Origin: Bacteroidota bacterium
Lineage (GTDB): Bacteria; Bacteroidota; Bacteroidia; B-17B0; B-17BO
Direction of reading: 5' to 3'
DNA length: 5,257 bases
Assembly: GCA_025356715.1 (NCBI GenBank)
Contig: JANXRU010000188.1
Coordinates: 1-5,257 of the forward strand
Below, one piece after another: positions 1 through 5,257 of this stretch. Position 1 is the first letter of the stretch, and every line of letters begins with the position of its first letter. The notes beneath the pieces were generated by a model. It was given only the letters and a program-made list of their open reading frames with translations. It ran no database searches and had not been told where the DNA came from. The position numbers were made by a program, and so were the translations under genes.

Positions 1-250
1 AGATAAGATTTTAACTACTATTTGTAATTCTTTTAATCTTACTCCAAATGATTTTTTAAATTATCAGCACATTAACTCCGAAGTGAAAATAGCAGAAAAG
101 AAGGATATTGATACTGTTTTAATTGAACAACTAAAATGGAGAATAAAAATGATGAATTTAAGAATAGCAGATTTAGAAATAGAAGTAAGACAATACAGAA
201 AAAACTTTATTGTTGGTGATGATGGTTCACCCATTTTTGTATTAATCTAA
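1..250 (+). CDS. 3' end of a probable XRE-family helix-turn-helix regulator (partial)
   Basis: An open frame enters from the left edge (first whole codon at 2) and gives 82 residues before the TAA at 248-250. The first visible stretch, DKILTTICNSFNLTPNDFLN, has the pattern of the last helices of an XRE/Cro-type HTH domain (a 'L..IC..FN.....DFL' signature), where a helix is followed by an N-L-x-P-x-D-F-L turn. The DNA-recognition helix itself would lie off the window. After it comes a charged, probably helical segment (about residues 25-68, with K/E/R and I/L alternation that could form a coiled coil for dimerisation), then a short tail GDDGSPIFVLI. In such proteins the tail usually mediates oligomerisation. 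The last 9 bp overlap the 3' end of the convergent response-regulator gene. The family call rests on a short motif, so a different small helical protein is possible; that the frame is coding is more certain. Confidence 0.55.
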   Translation, partial: DKILTTICNSFNLTPNDFLNYQHINSEVKIAEKKDIDTVLIEQLKWRIKMMNLRIADLEIEVRQYRKNFIVGDDGSPIFVLI

Positions 251-685
251 GCTGTGGTTGATGCTATTGTTTAAATCATTCATAATTTTTTTTCTAGTAA
301 TTTTCCAAATATAAGATTCGTAACCCAACATTATAGCATCTTTCAATTCCTCTTCATTCCAAGGCTTTTCTATCGACCTAAAAACATGCCCTTTCTTAAT
401 CGCTTCTTTTATTTCTATGGTTTCTTTAAATGCTGTTATTATAATTCTGGTTTGTTCTGGGTATTTTTTCACAGAGTCAACCAATAATTCTGTCCCTAAT
501 TTTATAGGCATACGTTGGTCGGTAATTAATATATGAATGTCGTTTTCGGCAAGAATTATCTCTGCGTCTTTTGCAGAAAGAGCGGTAAACACATTAAAAC
601 ACCTTCTAAAAGTAGCTATAAAAGATTTTAAATTATTTTCTTCGTCATCAACATAGAGTATGTTAATCGGTTCGTGTTTTGCCAT
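242..685 (-). CDS. stand-alone receiver-domain response regulator
   Basis: This 147-residue protein is essentially one CheY-like receiver domain (about residues 7-125) plus a short helical tail, with no DNA-binding, HD-GYP or GGDEF output domain. All key residues are present: the acidic pair D13-D14 in ILYVDDE, the phospho-acceptor D56 in ILITDQRMP, the switch T84 in IIITAF, and K107 in the EKPW motif. DQRMP and KPW resemble receiver domains of the RpfG group. It should take phosphate from a histidine kinase and signal by protein-protein contact. No kinase lies in this window, so it is an orphan here. It is the last gene of a minus-strand cluster, 16 nt after ytxJ. Its stop codon lies inside the end of the convergent HTH-like gene, and no terminator hairpin is visible after it. 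The start is the ATG at 683-685, which leaves a normal N-terminus before the first strand. Confidence 0.9.
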   Translation of the reverse strand: MAKHEPINILYVDDEENNLKSFIATFRRCFNVFTALSAKDAEIILAENDIHILITDQRMPIKLGTELLVDSVKKYPEQTRIIITAFKETIEIKEAIKKGHVFRSIEKPWNEEELKDAIMLGYESYIWKITRKKIMNDLNNSINHSLD

Positions 686-701
686 AAATCATTAATAAAG
701 G

Positions 702-1055
702 TTACGTAGTGGCAATCGCTTCTAAAATCTCGCTTACATTAATTCCATTATGAGAATTGTGATAAAAACATTTTCCATTTCGGATTAACAATACTTGCGG
801 AGAGGCGTGTTCTACTCCTAAGTGAGAGGCTATTTCATTAGAAACATCTCGGTGGTTTAGTAAATCTAAATAATAGGTTTGAACCATGTCATCGTCTTTC
901 CATTTGTTTTCAAAACGATTAAGAGCCATCGAACTGATGGAACATCTGGTACTGTGCTTAAACAAAAGAACAGTCAACTTTTGAGAAGACTGTTCTTTTG
1001 AGGCTTGTATAATATCGTGTAACTGATTAGTATCAGTTAATTGATGCCAAAGCAT
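702..1055 (-). CDS. ytxJ: YtxJ-type monothiol bacilliredoxin (DUF2847)
   Basis: This 117-residue thioredoxin-fold protein matches the 'bacillithiol system redox-active protein YtxJ' family in length and motif. The first strand (LTVLLF) runs into KHSTRCSIS, which carries the single active cysteine C38 where thioredoxins have CxxC. A S-P-Q turn at P86 (HASPQVLL) gives the expected cis-proline loop facing the active site, followed by the strand pair LLIRNGKCFYHNS. A second cysteine, C96, lies outside the motif. Family members are thought to remove bacillithiol from mixed disulfides on cytosolic proteins, or otherwise take part in bacillithiol redox balance; this is family knowledge, not shown here. 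The gene starts 6 nt after the stop of the small lipoprotein gene and ends 16 nt before the response regulator, so the three are probably co-transcribed. No bacillithiol synthesis gene (bshA, bshB or bshC) is in the window. Confidence 0.88.
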   Translation of the reverse strand: MLWHQLTDTNQLHDIIQASKEQSSQKLTVLLFKHSTRCSISSMALNRFENKWKDDDMVQTYYLDLLNHRDVSNEIASHLGVEHASPQVLLIRNGKCFYHNSHNGINVSEILEAIATT

Positions 1056-1061
1056 ACTAAC

Positions 1062-1193
1062 TTATACTGATTTTTTTGAAGAAATAGTTGTATTAGCTTT
1101 AGAATAAGCAGGGCATTTTTCGTGCGATTTGCAAGAAGATACAGTTGCACAAAAAGCAACAGATAAAACAGATAATAAAGCTAATTTTTTCAT
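1062..1193 (-). CDS. small CPAY-motif lipoprotein, function unknown
   Basis: Reading the minus strand from the ATG at 1191-1193 gives a 43-residue protein ending in TAA at 1062-1064. It begins MKKLALLSVLSVAFCATV, a classic n-region (KK) plus hydrophobic core, followed by SSC with C21 in the lipobox position. Signal peptidase II cleavage would leave a lipid-anchored peptide of only 23 residues, CKSHEKCPAYSK followed by a Ser/Thr/Lys-rich tail. C27 in the CPAYS motif would remain as a free thiol in the periplasm or on the outer membrane. I recall small Bacteroidota lipoproteins with a similar CPAY segment, but cannot confirm a named family. The gene has a strong promoter match 20 nt upstream and is followed 6 nt later by ytxJ. 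This layout, the signal peptide and the clean end make it a real gene despite its size. Function is unknown; a thiol-related role is only suggested by its neighbour. Confidence 0.8.
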   Translation of the reverse strand: MKKLALLSVLSVAFCATVSSCKSHEKCPAYSKANTTISSKKSV

Positions 1194-1212
1194 AGTATAT
1201 AATTTTGAATAA

Positions 1213-1242
1213 CAAATATAAAGTATTTTAGTTAAGTTCAAA
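1213..1242 (-). promoter_or_regulatory. Bacteroidota-type promoter for the lipoprotein-ytxJ-regulator cluster
   Basis: On the minus strand a TTTG (plus-strand CAAA at 1239-1242) is followed after 18 nt by TATATTTG (plus-strand CAAATATA at 1213-1220). This is a full match to the TAnnTTTG -7 element, with a -33 TTTG at a spacing within the range known for Bacteroidota primary sigma factors. Transcription would start near 1206-1209, giving a leader of about 15 nt before the lipoprotein ATG. The match is seen in sequence; promoter activity is inferred. Confidence 0.65.
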
Positions 1243-1289
1243 AAAAACGACGTACTTTTTCGAAACTATTTTACAAAAACAAATTAACA

Positions 1290-1988
1290 ATGGACATGCA
1301 TCTCCAAAACCTCTGTAAATACTGGCAAATACTACTACAAAAAGAATTCAAAAAGTCGTATTTTTTAGAATTACTCCATTTTTTAGAGAGTGAAAAATCA
1401 AAAAATACTATTTTTCCTAAAGAAGCTGATATTTTTAAAGCCTTTGAATTAACACCCTTTGAAACCATAAAGGTGGTCATTATTGGACAAGATCCTTATC
1501 ATGGCTTAAATCAAGCGCATGGACTTAGTTTCTCTGTTACTAAAAATAGTAAGATACCACCTTCCTTAAAAAATATTTTTAAGGAACTACAGTCGGATTT
1601 AGGAATTTCAATTCCTCTTTATGGCGACTTGACTAATTGGGCCAAACAAGGAGTTTTGCTACTCAATGCAACATTAACCGTCAAAGAAGGATTGCCAGGT
1701 AGTCACCAAAAAAAAGGTTGGGAAACATTTACAGATGCGATTATTAAATGTATTTCCGATGAAAAAGAACAGGTGGTTTTTTTGTTGTGGGGTAATTATG
1801 CTAAATCCAAAGCAGAATTAATTGATGTAAGCAAACATTTGATTTTAGAAGCAGCTCATCCTTCGCCTTTAGCTCGTGGCGCTTTTTTTGGAAGCAACCA
1901 TTTTTCAAAAACGAATAACTATTTAATATCTAAAAATAAAGCGCCCATCAAATGGAACTTAAACGAAGATGATTTGTTTTCGGAGTAA
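1290..1988 (+). CDS. ung: uracil-DNA glycosylase, family 1
   Basis: The 232-residue product removes uracil from DNA, the first step of base excision repair after cytosine deamination or dUTP misincorporation. Family 1 motifs are all present. GQDPYHG at 66-72 contains the catalytic aspartate D68 that activates water. F81 in LSFSV stacks on uracil. LLLNATLTV has N126, which reads the uracil edge. HPSPLA at 190-195 has the catalytic histidine H190 and the loop that inserts into the minor groove. GSNHFSKTN follows near the C-terminus. Length is normal for Ung and no residue looks missing. The start is the ATG at 1290, preceded by an A/T-rich leader without a Shine-Dalgarno; a second in-frame ATG two codons later cannot be excluded. 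The gene stands alone on plus, divergent from the lipoprotein cluster (96 nt apart) and convergent with the thiolase gene. Confidence 0.97.
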   Translation: MDMHLQNLCKYWQILLQKEFKKSYFLELLHFLESEKSKNTIFPKEADIFKAFELTPFETIKVVIIGQDPYHGLNQAHGLSFSVTKNSKIPPSLKNIFKELQSDLGISIPLYGDLTNWAKQGVLLLNATLTVKEGLPGSHQKKGWETFTDAIIKCISDEKEQVVFLLWGNYAKSKAELIDVSKHLILEAAHPSPLARGAFFGSNHFSKTNNYLISKNKAPIKWNLNEDDLFSE

Positions 1989-2138
1989 CTATGTCCATAA
2001 AAATAAAGATTATGTTTTATGTTATAACACTCTTAAGTCAGATATATATCCTTATTAGGTGAACAAAAAAAGGCAAATGCTTATGTAAGTTTATTTAGAT
2101 AGTAAAACTGGAGTTCGCATACATCAGCGTTAACTATA

Positions 2139-2178
2139 AACAAAAAAACCTATTACTAACGTAATAGGTTTTTTTGTT
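2139..2178. terminator. bidirectional intrinsic terminator between ung and the thiolase
   Basis: An 18-bp perfect inverted repeat (arms 2139-2156 and 2161-2178, loop TAAC) has the core CCTATTAC/GTAATAGG flanked by a seven-base A run on the left and a seven-base T run on the right. Either strand therefore yields a hairpin followed by a U tract. It sits 21 nt past the thiolase stop and 150 nt past the ung stop, so it can end both convergent transcripts. The 1989-2138 stretch before it holds no gene I can support. Confidence 0.88.
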
Positions 2179-2199
2179 GCTGTATTATTTACGTACAAT

Positions 2200-3378
2200 T
2201 TACATATTTTCAATTACAATAGAAGTAGCACCACCACCGCCATTGCAAATGCCTGCTGCGCCATACTTAGCGGAGTTTTGTTTTAACACATTAATTAAAG
2301 TAACAATAACGCGTGCTCCCGAACAACCTAAAGGATGTCCTAAAGAAACCGCTCCACCATTTACATTTACTTTGGATGGATCTAATTTCATTAATTGCAT
2401 ATTAGCTAAACCAACAACCGCAAAGGCTTCGTTTAATTCGTAATACTGTATATCACTCATGTTTAATCCTGCTTTTTGTACTGCTTTTGGAACTGCAATA
2501 GCGGGAGTTGTTGTAAACCACTCTGGTGCTTGTTCAGCATCAGCATAGCCTTTTATTTTAGCCAAAGGTTTTAAACCTAAAGCATCTGCTTTTTCTTTGC
2601 TCATTAAAACTAAAGCTGCAGCACCATCATTCATAGTTGATGCATTAGCAGCAGTTACTGTTCCGTCTTTTTGAAACACTGGTTTTAAACCTGGTATTTT
2701 ATCAAAATTAACGTTCTTGTATTCTTCATCTTCTGTAATTAAAACCGTTCCCTTTTTAGTAACGATTTCAACTGGTACTATTTCTTCTTTAAATTTTCCT
2801 GCTGCCCAAGCTGCTGCCGAACGCTTATAGGATTCAATAGCAAAAGCATCTTGTTGCTCACGCGTAAAACTCATATCTTTAGCACAAAGCTCTGCGCAAT
2901 TTCCCATAGGCACATTACCATACACATCAATTAAACCATCTTTTGCAATACCATCTACCACAGTACCATTACCATATTTTGCACCCCAACGGTTGTTTTC
3001 TAAATAAAAAGGTACTTGACTCATGTTTTCCATGCCACCTGCAATAACAATGTCAGCATCGCCAAGCATAATAGCTTGAGCTGCTAACGAAATTGATTTC
3101 ATACCACTTGCGCAAACCTTATTAATAGTAGTACAGTTTACGCTATCTGGCAAGCCTGCAAATTTTGCAGCCTGACGCGCAGGAGCTTGGCCTAAATTGG
3201 CTTGTAAAACAGAGCCCATAAACACTTCGTTAATCAAAGCAGGGTCTAAGTTGATTTTATCAATAGCGCCTTTGATAGCGATTGCTCCTAATTTTGTAGC
3301 CGATACGCCAGCTAATGCACCACCAAAGGAACCTAGTGGGGTTCTTACGGCTGATACGATATATACTTCTTTGCTCAT
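2200..3378 (-). CDS. thiolase (acetyl-CoA C-acetyltransferase / acyltransferase)
   Basis: A 392-residue biosynthetic-type thiolase, which condenses two acetyl-CoA to acetoacetyl-CoA or cleaves 3-ketoacyl-CoA in the reverse direction. It begins MSKEVYIVSAVRTPLGSFGG, the usual thiolase N-terminus. The nucleophile is C89 in INKVCASGMKS. The later catalytic motifs are NEAFA (N316), GHPLGCSGAR (H348) and CNGGGGA (C378). Length equals that of the usual tetrameric enzymes (about 390 residues). The frame is open upstream to an ATG at 3484-3486, but those 36 extra residues resemble no thiolase and would span a likely promoter element, so the ATG at 3376-3378 is chosen. Sequence alone cannot separate acetoacetyl-CoA thiolase from a broader 3-ketoacyl-CoA thiolase, so no symbol is given. 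No other beta-oxidation or ketone-body gene is adjacent. Its codons look more GC-rich than those of its neighbours, perhaps because of high expression. Confidence 0.95.
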   Translation of the reverse strand: MSKEVYIVSAVRTPLGSFGGALAGVSATKLGAIAIKGAIDKINLDPALINEVFMGSVLQANLGQAPARQAAKFAGLPDSVNCTTINKVCASGMKSISLAAQAIMLGDADIVIAGGMENMSQVPFYLENNRWGAKYGNGTVVDGIAKDGLIDVYGNVPMGNCAELCAKDMSFTREQQDAFAIESYKRSAAAWAAGKFKEEIVPVEIVTKKGTVLITEDEEYKNVNFDKIPGLKPVFQKDGTVTAANASTMNDGAAALVLMSKEKADALGLKPLAKIKGYADAEQAPEWFTTTPAIAVPKAVQKAGLNMSDIQYYELNEAFAVVGLANMQLMKLDPSKVNVNGGAVSLGHPLGCSGARVIVTLINVLKQNSAKYGAAGICNGGGGATSIVIENM

Positions 3379-3409
3379 AGTTAATTGTTTTAAATTATAA
3401 TTTTCGCAC

Positions 3410-3417
3410 CAAATGTA
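3410..3417 (-). promoter_or_regulatory. candidate -7 element for the thiolase gene
   Basis: The minus strand reads TACATTTG here, a full match to the Bacteroidota TAnnTTTG element, 31 nt upstream of the thiolase ATG at 3378. Transcription would begin around 3403-3406. No TTG/TTTG lies at the expected 17-23 nt upstream, so the promoter is only half matched. Its position inside the N-terminally extended frame supports the downstream start. Confidence 0.4.
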
Positions 3418-3569
3418 ATCGTTTGATTGAGTTTTGGTTTGCCGTTTGTCTAAAATTTGATTAACAATATTGAAAGTAATTAACATTTTGGGTTTTTAGA
3501 AAAAATAACATAAACGGCAACATTTAAGTATTGTTAAACAGTACCTTTATTAACTTAAAAATCAAACTT

Positions 3570-4823
3570 ATGTTCCTTCGTGTTCTCATTTTATTTGTAG
3601 TTATAGTTTTAGTAGAATGGTATTTTTTACAAGCTCTTAAAACCATTAGTGTTGATTATACACCTAACAAACGTAAAATTCTATTTTATATAGCCTACTC
3701 ATTAGCGGCATTTAATTTATTAGTAGGTGCTATTGCACTTGTTTATCCTCCACCAGAATGGAATAATTTATTCAGATTTATTTCTTCCTTAGGGTTAATA
3801 TTAATGGTATGTAAATTAATTGGTTGCAGCTTTTTATTAATTGACGACATCATTCGTTTGTTTAGATGGATAATTTCTTTATTTCAAAAAACGCCTATTG
3901 AGGCTATTGAAGGAACTACTAATCATATTAGTCGGTTAAAATTTTTGAGTCAAGTAGCAGTTACGTTTACGGTTGTACCTGCCATTTCTTTTATTTACGG
4001 TATGGTGCGAGGTGCTTACAAATACAGGATACATACAGCTAAAGTGACAGCCGCTAATTTACCCGAAGCGTTTCATGGATTTAAAATTGTTCAATTATCC
4101 GATATGCATTGTGGTAGTTTTTATAGTACTGAACCGTTAGTAAAAGCTTTTAACATGGCTTTAGAGCAAAAGCCAGATATTATTTTTTTTACGGGTGATT
4201 TAGTAAATAATGAAGCGAGCGAAACCGACATGCATTTGGAAACTTACAAGCTATTGAAAGCTCCATACGGCGTTTATTCTTGTTTAGGAAACCATGATTA
4301 TGGTGATTATAAACAATGGGAAAGTGCAGATGCTAAAAAACAAAATTTAGAAGATGTCAAGGCTGTTCATGCAAAATCAGGATGGCGATTATTAATGAAT
4401 GAACATGTTGCTATAGAAAAAGATGGTCAAAAAATAGCACTACTGGGTATAGAAAATTGGGGTGGTAATTTGCGATTTCCAAAATATGGTAAATTAGAAA
4501 ATGCCCACGCAGGAACAGAGGAATATCCTTTTAAAATACTTTTATCTCATGATCCATCTCATTGGGATGTGCAAGTGAGTCAAGAAGAAAAATATAAAGA
4601 CATCGATTTAACGCTAAGCGGTCATACTCACGGTATGCAATTTGGGATAGAAATACCAGGTATTAAATGGAGCCCTATTCAATACTTATATAAACACTGG
4701 GCTGGTTTATATAAACAGGATAATCAGCATTTATATGTGAATAGAGGTTTAGGTTTTTTAGGTTACCCCGGGAGGCTTGGTATATGGCCAGAGATAACCG
4801 TTATAGAATTAGCTAAAGCGTAA
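3570..4823 (+). CDS. membrane-anchored calcineurin-like metallophosphoesterase (YkuE/YaeI-like)
   Basis: The 417-residue product has about four hydrophobic helices in its first 150 residues (near 3-23, 36-60, 68-92 and 126-146), then a calcineurin-like phosphoesterase domain from about residue 170. The metal-site motifs are complete and in order: LSDMHCG (D178, H180), FFTGDLV (D210), LGNHDYGD (N241, H242), LLSHDP (H327) and LSGHTHG (H352, H354). This should bind a two-metal centre and hydrolyse a phosphoester or pyrophosphate. YkuE/YaeI-type relatives have been linked to lipid or cell-envelope substrates, but the substrate cannot be read here. The domain may face either side of the inner membrane; helix number decides this and is uncertain. 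The frame can be extended to a TTG at 3531, but the ATG at 3570 is preferred because it directly precedes the first membrane helix. The gene stands alone, divergent from the thiolase, and ends at a strong terminator. Confidence 0.92.
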   Translation: MFLRVLILFVVIVLVEWYFLQALKTISVDYTPNKRKILFYIAYSLAAFNLLVGAIALVYPPPEWNNLFRFISSLGLILMVCKLIGCSFLLIDDIIRLFRWIISLFQKTPIEAIEGTTNHISRLKFLSQVAVTFTVVPAISFIYGMVRGAYKYRIHTAKVTAANLPEAFHGFKIVQLSDMHCGSFYSTEPLVKAFNMALEQKPDIIFFTGDLVNNEASETDMHLETYKLLKAPYGVYSCLGNHDYGDYKQWESADAKKQNLEDVKAVHAKSGWRLLMNEHVAIEKDGQKIALLGIENWGGNLRFPKYGKLENAHAGTEEYPFKILLSHDPSHWDVQVSQEEKYKDIDLTLSGHTHGMQFGIEIPGIKWSPIQYLYKHWAGLYKQDNQHLYVNRGLGFLGYPGRLGIWPEITVIELAKA

Positions 4824-4846
4824 GTTTATAAAAAATAATATCAAAC

Positions 4847-4882
4847 AGAGAGGCTCACTAAAATTAGTGAGCCTCTCTTTTT
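4847..4882 (+). terminator. intrinsic terminator after the metallophosphoesterase gene
   Basis: A perfect 14-bp stem (AGAGAGGCTCACTA at 4847-4860 with its complement at 4865-4878, loop AAAT) is followed on plus by five T residues (4878-4882). It begins 23 nt after the stop codon at 4823. The minus-strand gene ends at 4898, just beyond, so the same hairpin may also end its transcript. On that strand the tail is only T-rich (TGTTTGATATT), which makes it the weaker side. Confidence 0.88.
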
Positions 4883-4897
4883 AGTTTGCATTAACTA

Positions 4898-5257
4898 TTA
4901 TCTAAGAACAGTAACATGCCCAATGTAATCGTGCTTTTTACCTAGTACATCTTTCAGTTTTACTTTCCAAATATAAACATCTTGTTGAACAGGCGCTTCC
5001 TTTCCTTGCACTTTTCCGTTCCAGCCATGGTGAATATCATCGGTGTAATAAATAGATACTCCCCAACGATCAAATATCCACATTTCATAAGTATCTATAC
5101 CAATACCCATTCCAGTAAAATTATCATTTAAATTATCTTCATTAGTAGGGGTAAAAGCATTTGGAATATAAAATGTAAATTCAGGTTGTATTTCAATTTT
5201 TACTTTTGCCGTATCCTTACATCCAAACTGATTTGCTACAATTAAGTAAGAGTAATA
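4898..5257 (-). CDS. C-terminal part of a secreted protein with a gliding-motility-associated (CHU_C, T9SS type B) sorting domain
   Basis: The minus-strand frame is open from the window edge to a TAA at 4898-4900, giving the last 119 residues. The first ATG in the visible part (5108-5110) is internal: coding continues upstream with no stop. The first 25 or so residues (YYSYLIVANQFGCKDTAKVK and on) look like the last strands of a PKD/Ig-like repeat, with the usual 'N.fGC.DTa.v.i' ending. Then comes the CHU_C domain: FYIPNAFTPTNEDNLND, YEMWIFDRWG, GWNGKVQGKEAPVQQDVYIWKVKLKD and a final YIGHVTVLR. These match the usual 'iPNaFTPNgDg.Nd', 'iynRWG', 'WdG...g...p.g.Yvy' and 'G.vtliR' pattern. Such a domain directs export through the type IX system and surface attachment or release. 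The rest of the protein, probably large and with many repeats, is off the window, so its role (adhesin, enzyme or other) is unknown. Confidence 0.93.
   Translation of the reverse strand, partial: YYSYLIVANQFGCKDTAKVKIEIQPEFTFYIPNAFTPTNEDNLNDNFTGMGIGIDTYEMWIFDRWGVSIYYTDDIHHGWNGKVQGKEAPVQQDVYIWKVKLKDVLGKKHDYIGHVTVLR

Noticed and set aside
1200..1207. TAATTTTG on plus as the -7 element of an ung promoter
   Set aside because: It matches TAnnTTTG, but no TTG/TTTG lies 17-23 nt upstream and it would give a leader of about 75 nt. The ung promoter stays unresolved.
1258..1265. Palindrome TTTCGAAA upstream of ung
   Set aside because: An 8-bp palindrome in AT-rich DNA is expected by chance and no second copy is seen nearby.
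1271..1480. 69-residue minus-strand ORF opposite the start of ung
   Set aside because: Shadow of the ung coding sequence; its start also falls inside the convincing ung frame and it has no protein motif.
1991..2062. A 23-codon hydrophobic ORF on plus (MSIKIKIMFYVITLLSQIYI...) starting 2 nt after the ung stop
   Set aside because: Too short, with no charge pattern or motif beyond what AT-rich DNA gives by chance, and no separate promoter. Left out unless conserved in relatives.
2174..2443. 89-residue plus-strand ORF over the thiolase 3' end
   Set aside because: Antisense shadow of the thiolase; the Pro/Ala-rich run is just the complement of the Gly-rich CNGGGGA region, and it starts inside the terminator.
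3197..3400. 67-residue plus-strand ORF over the thiolase 5' end
   Set aside because: Antisense shadow of the conserved thiolase N-terminal region, with no motif of its own.
3542..3549. TACCTTTA as a -7 element for the metallophosphoesterase
   Set aside because: The final G is missing and no -33 TTG is found at a proper spacing; such near-matches are common in AT-rich DNA.
3531..3569. TTG start adding 13 residues to the metallophosphoesterase
   Set aside because: The ATG at 3570 sits immediately before the first membrane helix. The extension is polar, AT-derived and uses a start codon that is rare in this group.

Overview
The window looks like chromosomal DNA of a low-GC member of the Bacteroidota, probably a Flavobacteriales-like or related free-living lineage. 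Four things support this. One is a gliding-motility-associated C-terminal sorting domain (CHU_C, type IX secretion type B) at the right end. Another is a YtxJ-type bacilliredoxin, typical of bacillithiol-using Firmicutes and Bacteroidota. There are also promoter elements of the Bacteroidota TTTG / TAnnTTTG type, and starts preceded by A/T-rich sequence with no Shine-Dalgarno motif. The genus cannot be read from the sequence.

Left block (1-1193): the 3' end of a plus-strand gene, probably an XRE-type helix-turn-helix regulator with a helical tail, meets a minus-strand cluster and overlaps it by 9 bp. The cluster, in transcription order, is a 43-residue lipoprotein missed by length-limited gene calling, a YtxJ bacilliredoxin, and a stand-alone receiver-domain response regulator. 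Gaps of 6 and 16 nt and a good promoter (1213-1242) just upstream suggest one transcript.

Middle block (1290-3378): ung (uracil-DNA glycosylase, base excision repair) on plus and a thiolase (acetyl-CoA C-acyltransferase) on minus converge on a strong, nearly symmetrical terminator hairpin (2139-2178). The 150 nt between the ung stop and the hairpin hold nothing recognisable. The thiolase frame is open to 3486, but homology and a promoter element put the true start at 3378.

Right block (3570-5257): a membrane-anchored YkuE/YaeI-like metallophosphoesterase runs on plus, divergent from the thiolase. It ends at a second strong hairpin terminator (4847-4882). Beyond it lies the C-terminal part of a large secreted protein on minus, cut by the window edge.

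Apart from the left cluster the genes are unrelated housekeeping or surface functions, each with its own transcription unit. I found no mobile element, CRISPR array, tRNA or rRNA, and no clear novel multi-gene system. The least-described item is the small CPAY-containing lipoprotein linked to the bacilliredoxin and the receiver protein.
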